Assembly: GCF_965227505.1 (NCBI RefSeq)
Contig: NZ_OZ245757.1
Location: 2,666,001-2,730,000 of the forward strand
Length of the DNA stretch: 64,000 nucleotides
Direction of reading: 5' to 3'
Origin: Pelagibius sp965227505
GTDB lineage: Bacteria; Pseudomonadota; Alphaproteobacteria; Kiloniellales; Kiloniellaceae
Made by a program: the position numbers and the translations under genes. Numbering within the stretch: the first letter of the stretch is position 1; each line of letters opens with the position of its first letter. The notes under the pieces were generated by a model. It saw nothing but the letters and a program-made list of their open reading frames with translations, made no database searches and was not told the origin of the DNA. Below, in pieces: positions 1 through 7,731 of the stretch.

Positions 1-331
1 CGTTGCCGATGGCCCCGCCGCCGACCGCCGGAGTGAAAGTGCCGCTGCCGTTCTTGAAGTCGGCCTGCGGGATGATGACGCTGCCGACGACGACGAACTG
101 GTTGCCCTCGTGAAAGGTCAGCAGCGACGGGTTGAAGAACATCGTCGAGATGTCCTCGATACCGGTCGAGGCGCTGGCGAAGGAGTGCGCCTGCGACGAT
201 GCGCTCTGTTCCTTGATGGCGAAACCCGCGGCCCAGGTCGGGCCGCTGATCATCGTCGAGACTGCGAGAGCCGGAATTGCCGCGAGCAGCCGGCGGCTGG
301 CGGACAGGGTTGCCGCAGTTGTCTGTGCCAC
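1..331 (-). CDS. FadL/OmpP1-family outer membrane transporter, N-terminal part
   Basis: This is the first ~110 residues of an outer membrane protein that runs off the window at position 1. The chosen start is GTG at 331, the only start near a G-rich ribosome-binding stretch. Residues ~1-35 form a signal peptide ending in a TWAAG-type cleavage site. The mature start then reads GFAIKEQSASSQAHSF, followed by an ISTMFFNPSLL block. An N-terminus of this kind (G-F-x-x-x-EQSAS, then a conserved FFNP) is the hallmark of the FadL/TodX porins that bring long-chain fatty acids or aromatic hydrocarbons across the outer membrane. The substrate cannot be told from this part. It lies downstream of leuB on the same strand but has its own upstream region. 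Confidence 0.85.
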   Translation of the reverse strand, partial: MAQTTAATLSASRRLLAAIPALAVSTMISGPTWAAGFAIKEQSASSQAHSFASASTGIEDISTMFFNPSLLTFHEGNQFVVVGSVIIPQADFKNGSGTFTPAVGGGAIGN

Positions 332-371
332 TGAGCGTCCCCCCAACGCTTGTTGCTTATGGTTGTGGGGA

Positions 372-399
372 ACTATAGCCGTTGTGATTAAGTGGTAAA
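372..399 (-). promoter_or_regulatory. Possible promoter of the FadL-family gene
   Basis: Read on the minus strand, a TTTACC box (394-399) is separated by 16 bases from TATAGT (372-377), about 40 bases upstream of the GTG start at 331. The surrounding 332-420 stretch is clearly more AT-rich than the flanking genes. The -10 match is good and the -35 match is partial. No operator was recognised. Confidence 0.4.
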
Positions 400-508
400 A
401 TATCTGATCCACTCGTGTCACAAAAATGGCTTATGCGGCGCAGACTTGGCCTGCGGGGGCCGTGCGCCGGTTTGCTGAACAGCAATCCCGGGTTGTTGTC
501 CGGAAGCC

Positions 509-1621
509 TCAGGCCGCCCTGGCATCGAGGGCGGCGAGCAGCGCCTCGCCCATCTGCGCGGTCGAGACCACGGCGGCGCCGGGCCCGGCGATATCGCCGG
601 TGCGATGGCCGGCGGCCAGCACGTCCTGCACCCCCTTCTCGATCAGATCGGCATCCTCGGCCAGATCGAAGGAGTAGCGCAGCATCATGGCGAAGCTGAG
701 CAGGGTGGCCAGGGGGTTGGCCTTGCCCTGGCCGGCGATGTCGGGCGCCGAGCCGTGTACCGGCTCGTAGAGCGCGGGGATGCGGCCGCTCGCATCGGCG
801 GCGCCGAGAGAGGCGGAGGGCAGCATGCCGAGGGAGCCGGTGAGCATGGCCGCGGCGTCCGACAGCAGGTCGCCGAAGAGGTTGTCGGTGACAATGACGT
901 CGAACTGCTTGGGCGCGCGCACCAGCTGCATGGCGCAGTTGTCGGCGTACATGTGGCTGAGCTCCACCTCCGGGAACTCCGCCTCGCGCAGCTTTGTCAC
1001 CTCCTCGCGCCACAGCACGCCGGACTCCATGACGTTCGCCTTCTCCACCGAACAGAGGCGGTTGCCGCGCTTCTTCGCGAGGTCGAAGGCGACCCGGGCG
1101 ACGCGCTGGATCTCCGGCGTGGTGTAGACCTGGGTGTTGATGCCGCGGCGGGTGCCGTCGGGCAGGGTCTCGATGCCGCGCGGCTCGCCGAAATAGACGC
1201 CGCCGGTCAGCTCCCGCACGATCATGATGTCGAGGCCGGAGACCAGCTCCGGCTTCAGGGTCGAGGCGTCGACCAGCGCATCGAAGCAGAGCGCGGGGCG
1301 CAGATTGGCGAAAAGCTCCATGTCCTTGCGCAGGCGCAGCAGGCCGCGCTCCGGCTTCAGTTCGAAGGGCACCTCGTCCCACTGCGGTCCGCCGACGGCG
1401 CCCAGCAGCACCGCATCGGCGGCCATGGCCTTGTCCACCGTGGCATCGCTGACCGGCGCGCCCTCGCCGTCGATGGCGGCCCCGCCCACCAGCGCCTCTT
1501 CGACGTCGAAGGTGACGGCGCGGCGCTTGTCCATCCAGTCGATGACCCGGCGCACCTCGCCCATCACCTCGGGACCGATGCCATCGCCCGGCAAAAACAG
1601 AAGCTTCTTGTTGGACGCCAT
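509..1621 (-). CDS. leuB: 3-isopropylmalate dehydrogenase LeuB
   Basis: LeuB oxidatively decarboxylates 3-isopropylmalate to 2-oxoisocaproate with NAD+ in leucine biosynthesis, in the cytoplasm. The 370-residue product has the normal family length. It shows PGDGIGPEV near residue 10, the GGVYFGEPRG active-site strand, NLFGDLLSDAA near 245 (metal-binding Asp) and EPVHGSAPDIAG near 285 (NAD binding). ATG at 1621 gives the usual start (MASNKKLLFLPGDG). Upstream in-frame codons would only add an atypical 18-residue extension. It is the last leu gene in the row leuC...leuD-leuB. leuD ends 149 bases upstream, so the two may be co-transcribed. Confidence 0.97.
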   Translation of the reverse strand: MASNKKLLFLPGDGIGPEVMGEVRRVIDWMDKRRAVTFDVEEALVGGAAIDGEGAPVSDATVDKAMAADAVLLGAVGGPQWDEVPFELKPERGLLRLRKDMELFANLRPALCFDALVDASTLKPELVSGLDIMIVRELTGGVYFGEPRGIETLPDGTRRGINTQVYTTPEIQRVARVAFDLAKKRGNRLCSVEKANVMESGVLWREEVTKLREAEFPEVELSHMYADNCAMQLVRAPKQFDVIVTDNLFGDLLSDAAAMLTGSLGMLPSASLGAADASGRIPALYEPVHGSAPDIAGQGKANPLATLLSFAMMLRYSFDLAEDADLIEKGVQDVLAAGHRTGDIAGPGAAVVSTAQMGEALLAALDARAA

Positions 1622-1770
1622 GTCTCGCGTCTCCCCCGCAGCAGAATTCGTTTGAAGGGGCCGGCTGGCCCTCATAGGGACCGGCCGGCCTGTGTTGGAT
1701 GGTTGTCTTGCCCCTCGAGAGAGGCCGCCTTAGCACCCGCGCGCTAACGCTCCCGGACCAGACTAGAGGA

Positions 1771-2376
1771 CTAGAGCCACGGCTGGCTGCCGCTGCGCGC
1801 CTCCTCGAAGGCGGTGATCGCATCGGCCTTTTCCATGGTCAGGCCGATGTCGTCGAGCCCGTTCAGCAGGCAGTGCTTGCGAAAAGCGTCGATCTCGAAG
1901 CGGATCTTGCCGCCGTCCGGCCCTGTGATCTCCTGCTTCTCCAAATCGACGCTCACCACTGCATTGGCGCCGCGCTCAGCGTCGTCCATCAGCAGATCCA
2001 CCTGCTCCTGCGGCAGGACGATGGGCAGAATGCCGTTCTTGAAGCAGTTGTTGTAGAAGATGTCGGCGAAGCTGGAGGCGATGACGCAGCGGATGCCCGC
2101 GTCCAGCAGCGCCCAGGGCGCGTGCTCGCGGCTGGAGCCGCAGCCGAAGTTCTCTCCCGCCACCAGGATGCTGGCGTCGCGGTAGGCCGGCTGGTCGAGA
2201 ACGAAGCCCTCCTTGGGCTGGCCGGCCTCGTCGAAACGCATCTCGTAGAACAGGCCCTTGGAGAGCCCGGTGCGCTGCACGGTCTTCAGGAACTGCTTGG
2301 GGATGATCATGTCGGTATCGACATTGACCAGCGGCAGGGGCGCCGCGACCCCGGTCAGGGTGGTGAACTTGTCCAT
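1771..2376 (-). CDS. leuD: 3-isopropylmalate dehydratase small subunit LeuD
   Basis: LeuD is the small subunit of isopropylmalate isomerase, which converts 2- to 3-isopropylmalate together with LeuC. The 201-residue protein is full length for the family. It starts MDKFTTLTGVAAPLPLVNVD, where the VDTDMIIPKQFL block marks the substrate-binding swivel domain. It has GCGSSREHAPWAL near residue 75 and the SSFADIFYNNCFKNG block near 95. Its partner LeuC is not adjacent but about 7 kb away (9341-10759), with unrelated genes between. LeuD and LeuB must therefore be transcribed separately from leuC or from a very long message. Confidence 0.97.
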   Translation of the reverse strand: MDKFTTLTGVAAPLPLVNVDTDMIIPKQFLKTVQRTGLSKGLFYEMRFDEAGQPKEGFVLDQPAYRDASILVAGENFGCGSSREHAPWALLDAGIRCVIASSFADIFYNNCFKNGILPIVLPQEQVDLLMDDAERGANAVVSVDLEKQEITGPDGGKIRFEIDAFRKHCLLNGLDDIGLTMEKADAITAFEEARSGSQPWL

Positions 2377-2526
2377 CGCTCTCTCATGTTCTTCTGGAGC
2401 GGGCAGCGGCGCGCTGCCCCGTTCCGGAAGCGGATCATAAGAGGTCAGGCGAAAAGGTCAAAGCCCCGCGCATGCAGGACAGCCATGCCCGGGTTTCCGG
2501 GCTTCCGAGGGGCTTGTGGCCTGCCC

Positions 2527-3114
2527 TCAGGCGCCCCAGCGGCGGACCCGGCCGGTATCGAGGTGGATGAAGCCGGACTTGGTGTAGAGGCCGACGCCAC
2601 CGCCCTGGAGGGCCAGGGCCGCCTGGTGCAGGGCCTTCAGGTCGCGCTCCGGCAGGCGCACGTCGATGGCCATGCCGCGCATGTGCAGGGAGCGCCTTGC
2701 GACCCCGTTGCTCTTGGAGGCCAGCTTGGCGTTGGTCTTGGGCGAGCGGTAGGCGGAGATCAGTTCGAAGGGCTGGTCGCTGTCCATGGAGCGGCGCAGC
2801 GCGAAGAGCAGGTCCAGCAGCTTGCGGTCCATCTGCCAGACCTCGCCGCTGCGCCAGTCGCGCAGCACGTGGTTCAACCGCTGCAGACCCTCGGCCTCGA
2901 CCACGCCGTCGCGCAGATAGGTGGCGGCCACCTCCTCGCCGGTGTGCAGCGAGCGGAAGGCCAGACTGCGGGTTGCCGGCATGGATGTGGCGGCCGAGGC
3001 GACGCCCGGCACCAGCAAGCCGGCGGTCAGCGCTGCGGCACCCGCGGCCGCGCCGGTCACGAATCGGCGGCGCGACGCCGCCCCTGCAGACAAAGGGTGA
3101 GCCCTGTGGTCCAT
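2527..3114 (-). CDS. DUF882 (YcbK-like, M15 peptidase fold) Tat-exported protein
   Basis: This 195-residue protein begins with a twin-arginine signal: SRRRF at ~14-18, followed by an Ala/Gly-rich hydrophobic stretch ending in VASA. The rest is the DUF882/YcbK domain, related to zinc D,D-carboxypeptidases of the M15 group. SAYRSPKTNAKL lies near residue 122. The candidate metal ligands are His in SLHMRG (~144), Asp in AIDVRL (~150) and His in GFIHLD (~183). A periplasmic role in peptidoglycan trimming is likely but the substrate is unproven. In related bacteria this gene commonly sits next to a YcbB-type L,D-transpeptidase. Here that gene (5571-7220) is upstream on the same strand but separated by an IS and two regulators. 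Confidence 0.88.
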   Translation of the reverse strand: MDHRAHPLSAGAASRRRFVTGAAAGAAALTAGLLVPGVASAATSMPATRSLAFRSLHTGEEVAATYLRDGVVEAEGLQRLNHVLRDWRSGEVWQMDRKLLDLLFALRRSMDSDQPFELISAYRSPKTNAKLASKSNGVARRSLHMRGMAIDVRLPERDLKALHQAALALQGGGVGLYTKSGFIHLDTGRVRRWGA

Positions 3115-3435
3115 GCCGCCTTAGGTCCTCTCTCGCGCGGATACGATACGGGGGAGATGTCCGTTCAGACCTTGCGCCCCCAATGACGAACGGACGGTTA
3201 ACGGAATACACGCTTCGGCTGCGCGAAGCAACGGGAGGGGTAATCCGAAGGGAGTAGGCGCGACAGCGGAAAGCCGGACGCCATCAGGTCCCCACCCCTG
3301 AGTCTACTGTCGCCTCGGACGTCGCCTTATTCCAGATTGTCAAAGCGTCACCCTCGGACCTGTTCCGAGAGTCCATGGCGCCGCCCGCTGGAACCCCAAT
3401 CGGAGAGGTTCGGGACTGCCATGCCCATGGATACC
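3115..3435. other. Intergenic region upstream of the DUF882 gene, with palindromic repeat material
   Basis: No gene is seen here. The part nearest 3115 should hold the DUF882 promoter. From about 3348 the sequence changes to the style of a dispersed palindromic element (a GTCACCCTCGG...CCGAGAGTCCATG stretch, then the CCCGGGTCAAGCCC motif). The insertion sequence interrupts this element at its right edge. Confidence 0.5.
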
Positions 3436-4729
3436 CGGGTCAAGCCCACTGGTGTCCGGTTTAGATTTGGTGGACTGAGCGCACGGTGTTGATTCTACTT
3501 GTGTCCAAGCGTTTGGCGACGTCCTGGGACACGAGAAAGGAACAACACCGTGCGACACCAGAATAGCGTTTTTCACGATCTTCTAAAGCGGGTTCCCTGG
3601 GGAGAGTTCGAGCGCCTGGTGGCTGAGCACGGAGCGGACCATCGGGTTCGCCGTCTGCCAACCAAGAGCCAGTTTATAGCCTTGCTTTACGGGCAGCTTT
3701 CCGGGTCGACGAGCCTGCGGGAGATCGTTGGCGGCCTGGAGAGCCATGCCAGGCGGCTCTACCACCTGGGTGGGCGACCAGTGTCACGCTCGACTTTGTC
3801 GGACGCCAATGCCCTGCGCCCGAGCGCGGTATTCAGCGATCTCTTTGCGGCGATGGTTGGTCAAGCCCAGCGGGGCCTGCGCCGCAAAGTCGGTGAGGCG
3901 GTCTATCTGATTGATTCCACCAGTATCCGCCTCAGCGGGATTGGCTGCGAGTGGGCGCACTTTTCAGCCAAAGCCTGCGGCGCCAAGGCGCACGTCATCT
4001 ATGATCCCGCCGCTGACCGGCCGATCTATGCGGCGGTCACCGCGGCCAAGGTCAACGACATCACCGTCGCCCAGACGATGCCGATAGAGGCAGGAGCTAC
4101 CTACGTCTTCGATCTCGCCTACTACGATTACGGCTGGTGGGCCAGGATGGATGCCGCCGGTTGCCGCATCGTCACCCGCTTCAAGTCCAATACGCCCCTG
4201 GCTGGAGCCGTTGAACTCGACGTAGTGGAAGGCACCAGCATCCTCTCCGACCGCATCGGGCTGTTGCCGCAGCGTCAGGCTAACAGCCGCAAGAACCCCT
4301 TCAGCAGCCCGGTTCGCGAGGTGCGCGTCAAGACCCACACCGGCAAGATCTTGCGCATTCTCTCGAACGATCTCAAGGCCCCAGCCAGGGAAATCGCCGA
4401 TCTCTACAAGCGCCGCTGGGCCATCGAGCTGTTCTTCCGATGGGTCAAGCAAACCCTCAAAATCCGCCACTGCCTCGGAGCCAGCGAGAACGCCCTACGC
4501 ATCCAGATTGCCGTCGCCCTCATCGCTTTCCTGATCCTGCGCATGGCTCAGGGCGACCAGAAAACCATCCAAAGCCCGCTCAAGTTCGCCCGTCTCGTCC
4601 GCGCAAACCTCATGCACCGACGCCGTATAGATCGGCTGATAACCGCCCAACCCGATCCACGCGAAAACCCAAATCAAATGGCCTTGCTATGGGTTTGAAT
4701 CTAAACCGGACACCAGTGGGCTTGACCCG
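3436..4729 (+). mobile_element. IS4-family insertion sequence, apparently intact
   Basis: A single transposase gene is flanked by a perfect 32-base inverted repeat, 3436-3467 and 4698-4729. Its outer part is CGGGTCAAGCCC and its inner part is ACTGGTGTCCGGTTTAGATT. The outer bases resemble the dispersed CCCGGGTCAAGCCCGGGCATGACG-type palindrome of such genomes. The left flank (GGATACCCGGGTCAAG) and the right flank (GACCCGAGCATGACG) look like the two halves of one such palindrome. The true IS ends could therefore be at about 3447 and 4718, with the element inserted into the palindrome. No clear direct target duplication can be separated from the palindrome. Both ends and the transposase look whole, so it may be active. 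Confidence 0.9.
3550..4698 (+). CDS. IS4-family transposase (DUF4372 + DDE)
   Basis: This 382-residue transposase has an N-terminal DUF4372 domain (VRHQNSVFHDLLKRVPW..., residues 1-75) and an RNase H-like DDE core. The likely catalytic triad is D122 (YLIDSTSIRL), D188 (YVFDLAYYDYG) and E293 in YKRRWAIELFFRWVKQ, the Y-x2-R-x-x-x-E signature typical of IS4 elements. The GTG start at 3550 gives the standard family N-terminus. A TTG 17 codons upstream would add a non-family extension. The stop codon abuts the right inverted repeat. No frameshift or internal stop is seen. Confidence 0.93.
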   Translation: MRHQNSVFHDLLKRVPWGEFERLVAEHGADHRVRRLPTKSQFIALLYGQLSGSTSLREIVGGLESHARRLYHLGGRPVSRSTLSDANALRPSAVFSDLFAAMVGQAQRGLRRKVGEAVYLIDSTSIRLSGIGCEWAHFSAKACGAKAHVIYDPAADRPIYAAVTAAKVNDITVAQTMPIEAGATYVFDLAYYDYGWWARMDAAGCRIVTRFKSNTPLAGAVELDVVEGTSILSDRIGLLPQRQANSRKNPFSSPVREVRVKTHTGKILRILSNDLKAPAREIADLYKRRWAIELFFRWVKQTLKIRHCLGASENALRIQIAVALIAFLILRMAQGDQKTIQSPLKFARLVRANLMHRRRIDRLITAQPDPRENPNQMALLWV

Positions 4730-4764
4730 AGCATGACGAAATGAGAGTGAACAGCCCCAACCGG

Positions 4765-5001
4765 CTATCGGCGCAGGCACACACCCACGCCGCGTGTGCG
4801 GGTTTCCTCGAGGAACTCTATGCCGGCAGCCTCCAAAGCCTTGCGCAAGGCAGCGAGGCTCTCCGGCTGCGGTTCTCTGGCGCCACGTTCAAAGTCAGCG
4901 ACCGTCGAGCGTCCAACACCAGCCGCTTCGGCAAGCTCCACCTGAGACATGCCCACAAGTCCACGGGCCGCCCGGCATTGACCGGCGGATACTGGCTTCA
5001 T
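4765..5001 (-). CDS. Small XRE-type helix-turn-helix regulator
   Basis: The 78-residue protein is almost entirely one XRE/Cro-CI helix-turn-helix domain: QCRAARGLVGMSQVELAEAAGVGRSTVADFERG, followed by PESLAALRKALEAAGIEFL. The ending (IEFLEETRTRGVGVCLRR) is characteristic of a group of small stand-alone alphaproteobacterial XRE proteins. It is divergent from the similar gene at 5156. One operator-like site (5009-5023) lies only 8 bases upstream of its start codon, which suggests direct repression of its own expression. No toxin gene is adjacent, so it is not obviously an antitoxin. Confidence 0.85.
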   Translation of the reverse strand: MKPVSAGQCRAARGLVGMSQVELAEAAGVGRSTVADFERGAREPQPESLAALRKALEAAGIEFLEETRTRGVGVCLRR

Positions 5002-5008
5002 ATAGCGC

Positions 5009-5023
5009 CATACAATTTGTTTG
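5009..5023. promoter_or_regulatory. Operator-like site 1 (CATACAATTTGTTTG)
   Basis: This 15-base site recurs 45 bases away (5054-5068) with one mismatch. The core ACAATTTGT has dyad symmetry (ACA...TGT). It overlaps the TTGACA-like -35 hexamer at 5021-5026 for rightward transcription and sits just upstream of the leftward start codon. It is well placed for repression of both genes. Confidence 0.6.
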
Positions 5024-5053
5024 ACATCAGTTCGCTGCGCTTGCTACACCTGT

Positions 5054-5068
5054 CATACAATATGTTTG
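5054..5068. promoter_or_regulatory. Operator-like site 2 (CATACAATATGTTTG)
   Basis: This is the second copy of the 15-base motif in the space between the two divergent XRE genes. The core ACAATATGT keeps the same ACA...TGT dyad. The centre-to-centre distance to site 1 is 45 bases, about four helical turns, which would allow cooperative binding. Confidence 0.6.
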
Positions 5069-5155
5069 GCGACGAGCTACCCCGCAGAGACATCACGGGG
5101 TGGCTCATTCACCGAACTGCGCCTGATCACGATCCGACTGCAAGGGAGTCAGGGG

Positions 5156-5458
5156 ATGGCTGCGTCTATCCTTAGCACGGATTCGCCGTCCCTCAACTGG
5201 GGCGGACCCACCCCGGGCCTGCTGGTCGGGAACCAGTGCCGTGCGGCCCGTGCCATGCTCGAATGGAGCCAGAAAGATCTTGCGCGGCACGCCCGGATCA
5301 GCGCTGTGACCGTGCGCGGTTTCGAGCGCGGCCACACGAGGATCAAGCCCTCAACGGCCCGGCTGCTGCGCCTCACCTTCGAGGTGGCCGGCGTGCGCTT
5401 CATCGAGGCCGGCCCGTCCTGCGGCGCCGGTGTCCGCCTCGCCGAACCGGTCGACTAG
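5156..5458 (+). CDS. Small XRE-type helix-turn-helix regulator
   Basis: The 100-residue protein carries one XRE domain (NQCRAARAMLEWSQKDLARH, then a recognition helix in SAVTVRGFERG). It ends VRFIEAGPSCGAGVRLAE, close to the tail of the divergent 4765-5001 protein (IEFLEE...GVGVCLR). The two are therefore likely old paralogues. ATG at 5156 is chosen because an AGGGAGTCAGGGG ribosome-binding stretch precedes it. The longer open frame upstream runs through the operator region. The gene is followed by a dispersed repeat and the convergent L,D-transpeptidase gene. Confidence 0.83.
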   Translation: MAASILSTDSPSLNWGGPTPGLLVGNQCRAARAMLEWSQKDLARHARISAVTVRGFERGHTRIKPSTARLLRLTFEVAGVRFIEAGPSCGAGVRLAEPVD

Positions 5459-5468
5459 CGCCGGCCGC

Positions 5469-5543
5469 ACCCCCTCACCCAGCTTCGGCTAGGTTCGCAG
5501 CGCTCACCAAGCCTGCGCAACCCTCTCCCACCAGGGGAGAGGA
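5469..5543. repeat. Dispersed intergenic repeat, copy A
   Basis: The sequence CCCTCACCCAGCTTCGGCTAG...CCAAGCCTGCGCAACCCTCTCCC...GGGGAGAGG recurs at 20454-20536 with few differences over about 70 bases. It ends in a small hairpin (CCTCTCCC-ACCA-GGGGAGAGG). Both copies lie between convergent genes, so the hairpin may serve as a two-way transcript end. Confidence 0.75.
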
Positions 5544-5570
5544 TTTTCTGTGCGGGGAAAGCCGTCTGCC

Positions 5571-7220
5571 TTACCGCCAGCCGCCGGCGCGGGCGCCGAG
5601 CAGGGCCTCGGCCAGCTTGGCGTCGCGGCCGTAGACGTCCTTGCGGAAGTGCACGCTGCCGTCCTTGTTGACCCAGGAGGTCAGGTAGCTGATGTGCACC
5701 GGCAGCGGCTCGTTCAGGGTGACGATGCGCCGCTCGCCTGAGGCGATGGTCTGATTGATCCGCTGCAAGGGCCAGTCGCCGGTCTTCGCCAGCACCGCCT
5801 CGGCCAGGCCCGGCGGGTCCGAGACCCGGATGCAGCCGTGGCTGAAGGTGCGCTCGTCCTTGCCGAAGAGCGCCTTCGCCGGAGTGTCGTGCAGGTAGAT
5901 GTTGAAGCGGTTCGGGAACATGAACTTCAGGCGCCCCAGCGCGTTGCCGTCGCCCGAGCCCTGGCGCAGCTTGTAGGGAAAGCTGTTGCGGTTGACCGTG
6001 GCCCAGTTGACCGTCACCGGGTCGACCACGCTGGCACCGCTGCTCCAGTCGCTGAACAGGGTGAAGTTGTTGCTGGCCAGATAGCTCACATCCTGCTTGA
6101 TCTTCGGCAGCAGTTCCTTGCGGGCGATGCTGGGCGGGACGTTCCAATAGGGGTTCATGACCAGATAGGTCATGCTGTGGCTGAAGACCGGCGTCGAGTG
6201 GTAGGGCTTGCCGACGACCACCGGCATGTCGAGCAGGGTCTTCTCCCCCTCCACCAGCTTCAGGAGCTGGTCGGCCAGATTGACGAAGATGTGGCGCCGG
6301 CCCAGGTCGTCCGGCATCCAGCGCCGGCGCTCCAGGTTCAGCACCATCTGCTCGATGCGCGTCTCGATGGGTACGTTGAGGGCGGCCAGGGACTTCTTGC
6401 CCACCGCGCCGTCCTGGGTCAGGCCGTGGCGGTACTGCATCCACTTCACCGCCTCGACCATGGGCTCGTCGTAGAAATCCGGGTCGCCGCCCGCCTCGGC
6501 CAGGTCGTTCTCGGGCTTCAGGTCGCCCCAGAGGCGCAGGCGCGCGCGCAGCAGGCCGACCCGCGGGTCGGTCATCTCCGGCTTCAGGGTCGGACCTTCG
6601 GGGATCGGCTGCCAGCCGCCCTGGGTCGCCAGCGCCCGGTACTCCGCCAGCGCCGCCTTTTGGCGGTCATAGCGCGGCGTGTTGGGGCGGTAGCGCTGCA
6701 GGAAGGCTTCCAGGTCCTGTGCCCCGGCGGCCGCGGCCAGGACGTCCTCGCGCAGCACCTCCTCGCGGAACACGAAGAGCTCCGGGTCGGCGACGTGGGG
6801 CGTGGTGCGCCCCTGGCCAAGATCGGCGGCAAAGCGGATCAGACCCTGGGTGAGGCGCACCTCCAGTTCGGCCAGCGCCGTCACCGTAGTGCTGTCCAGC
6901 AGGGCGGCAATCGCCTCGGTGCCGTAGTCGGCCGGGTCGAGGGCATCGAGGTCCGCCGCCGCCAGCAGCGCCGAAAGCTGACGCGCTTTCGGGCCGGCAC
7001 CGCTTTCCTGAACCCAGAGCGGCTCCAGGCTCCGGGCCTGATAGAAGCGCTCCAGAACCGTCAGGGTCTCGATTTCGTCGTCGGTCGCCGCCGCGCCGAC
7101 CCCGGCACGCAGCTGCGTCTCCAGGGCATTTTGCAGCGGACTCGCCTGGGCAGGGCCCGGGGCCGCGCCCAGGCTGAAGACAAGCAGGCACAAGCCCAAC
7201 CCGATCGCACGGAGTTTCAT
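5571..7220 (-). CDS. YcbB-like L,D-transpeptidase
   Basis: This 549-residue periplasmic enzyme should form 3-3 (L,D) cross-links in peptidoglycan. A signal peptide (MKLRAIGLGLCLLVFSLG..AQAS) occupies residues 1-27. It is followed by the YcbB-type scaffold (~45-260), a peptidoglycan-binding module (~265-325, YRHGLTQDGAVGKKSLAALN) and the catalytic YkuD domain (~330-510). The active-site SHGCIRVSDP has the nucleophile Cys at ~463. ATG at 7220 puts the signal peptide at the very N-terminus. Possible upstream starts would bury it. The DUF882 gene downstream on the same strand (2527-3114) is its usual neighbour but is now about 2.5 kb away. Confidence 0.93.
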   Translation of the reverse strand: MKLRAIGLGLCLLVFSLGAAPGPAQASPLQNALETQLRAGVGAAATDDEIETLTVLERFYQARSLEPLWVQESGAGPKARQLSALLAAADLDALDPADYGTEAIAALLDSTTVTALAELEVRLTQGLIRFAADLGQGRTTPHVADPELFVFREEVLREDVLAAAAGAQDLEAFLQRYRPNTPRYDRQKAALAEYRALATQGGWQPIPEGPTLKPEMTDPRVGLLRARLRLWGDLKPENDLAEAGGDPDFYDEPMVEAVKWMQYRHGLTQDGAVGKKSLAALNVPIETRIEQMVLNLERRRWMPDDLGRRHIFVNLADQLLKLVEGEKTLLDMPVVVGKPYHSTPVFSHSMTYLVMNPYWNVPPSIARKELLPKIKQDVSYLASNNFTLFSDWSSGASVVDPVTVNWATVNRNSFPYKLRQGSGDGNALGRLKFMFPNRFNIYLHDTPAKALFGKDERTFSHGCIRVSDPPGLAEAVLAKTGDWPLQRINQTIASGERRIVTLNEPLPVHISYLTSWVNKDGSVHFRKDVYGRDAKLAEALLGARAGGWR

Positions 7221-7731
7221 CGCATCGTCCCCTCTTCGCCGCCCCCTTCGGCCGCCCCCTTTGGCGACCCCGGCCTGTGTTTTTTGCCCGCCGTTCTTCA
7301 TGTACGGCGTTTTTGGCCCCAGGGACGCAGGCACCGACGGGTTTTGCCCTTCGGCGCCGCTCTCTCGCCCCTATAGGATCACAGCGGGCTGCGGGTTTCC
7401 ACCCCGGCCCCTACAACCACAGGGCCCAGGGACGCTGCAAAAAAGGGGGAGCGCGCAGCGCCGGTGCGTGGTGGCCGCCCTCTCAAGCCCGGATGCGGCA
7501 GGACGGCAAGATCGGTGCGCCGGCGCACCCCCACCCCAACCCTGCCCCATCAAGGGGGAGAGGGAAGCTGGTATGGCCACCCAAAAATCACCCCTCCCCC
7601 CTTTGATGGGGGGAGGTCGGGAGGGGGGTGATACCCTCGCCATGCAAAGCCACCGCATCCTAAACGCCATAGCAGCGCCGATACTGTTGCCGGGGCTCGA
7701 CGCTGGGGGCCAAAGCCTCTATCCCGGTCGC
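7221..7731. other. Divergent intergenic region with two inverted G/C-rich repeat copies
   Basis: No gene is supported here. The region separates the L,D-transpeptidase (-) and glycosyltransferase (+) genes and must hold both promoters. From ~7530 to ~7635 it carries two oppositely oriented copies of a CCCCATCAAGGGGGAG-type palindromic element (around 7545-7562 and 7591-7615). These are common dispersed elements in such genomes. No operator was recognised. Confidence 0.55.

Noticed and set aside
605..1747. Long antisense open frame over leuB (380 residues, plus strand)
   Set aside because: GC-rich genes leave few stop codons on the opposite strand. The frame has no ribosome-binding site and encodes no recognisable domain, while the minus strand encodes full-length LeuB.
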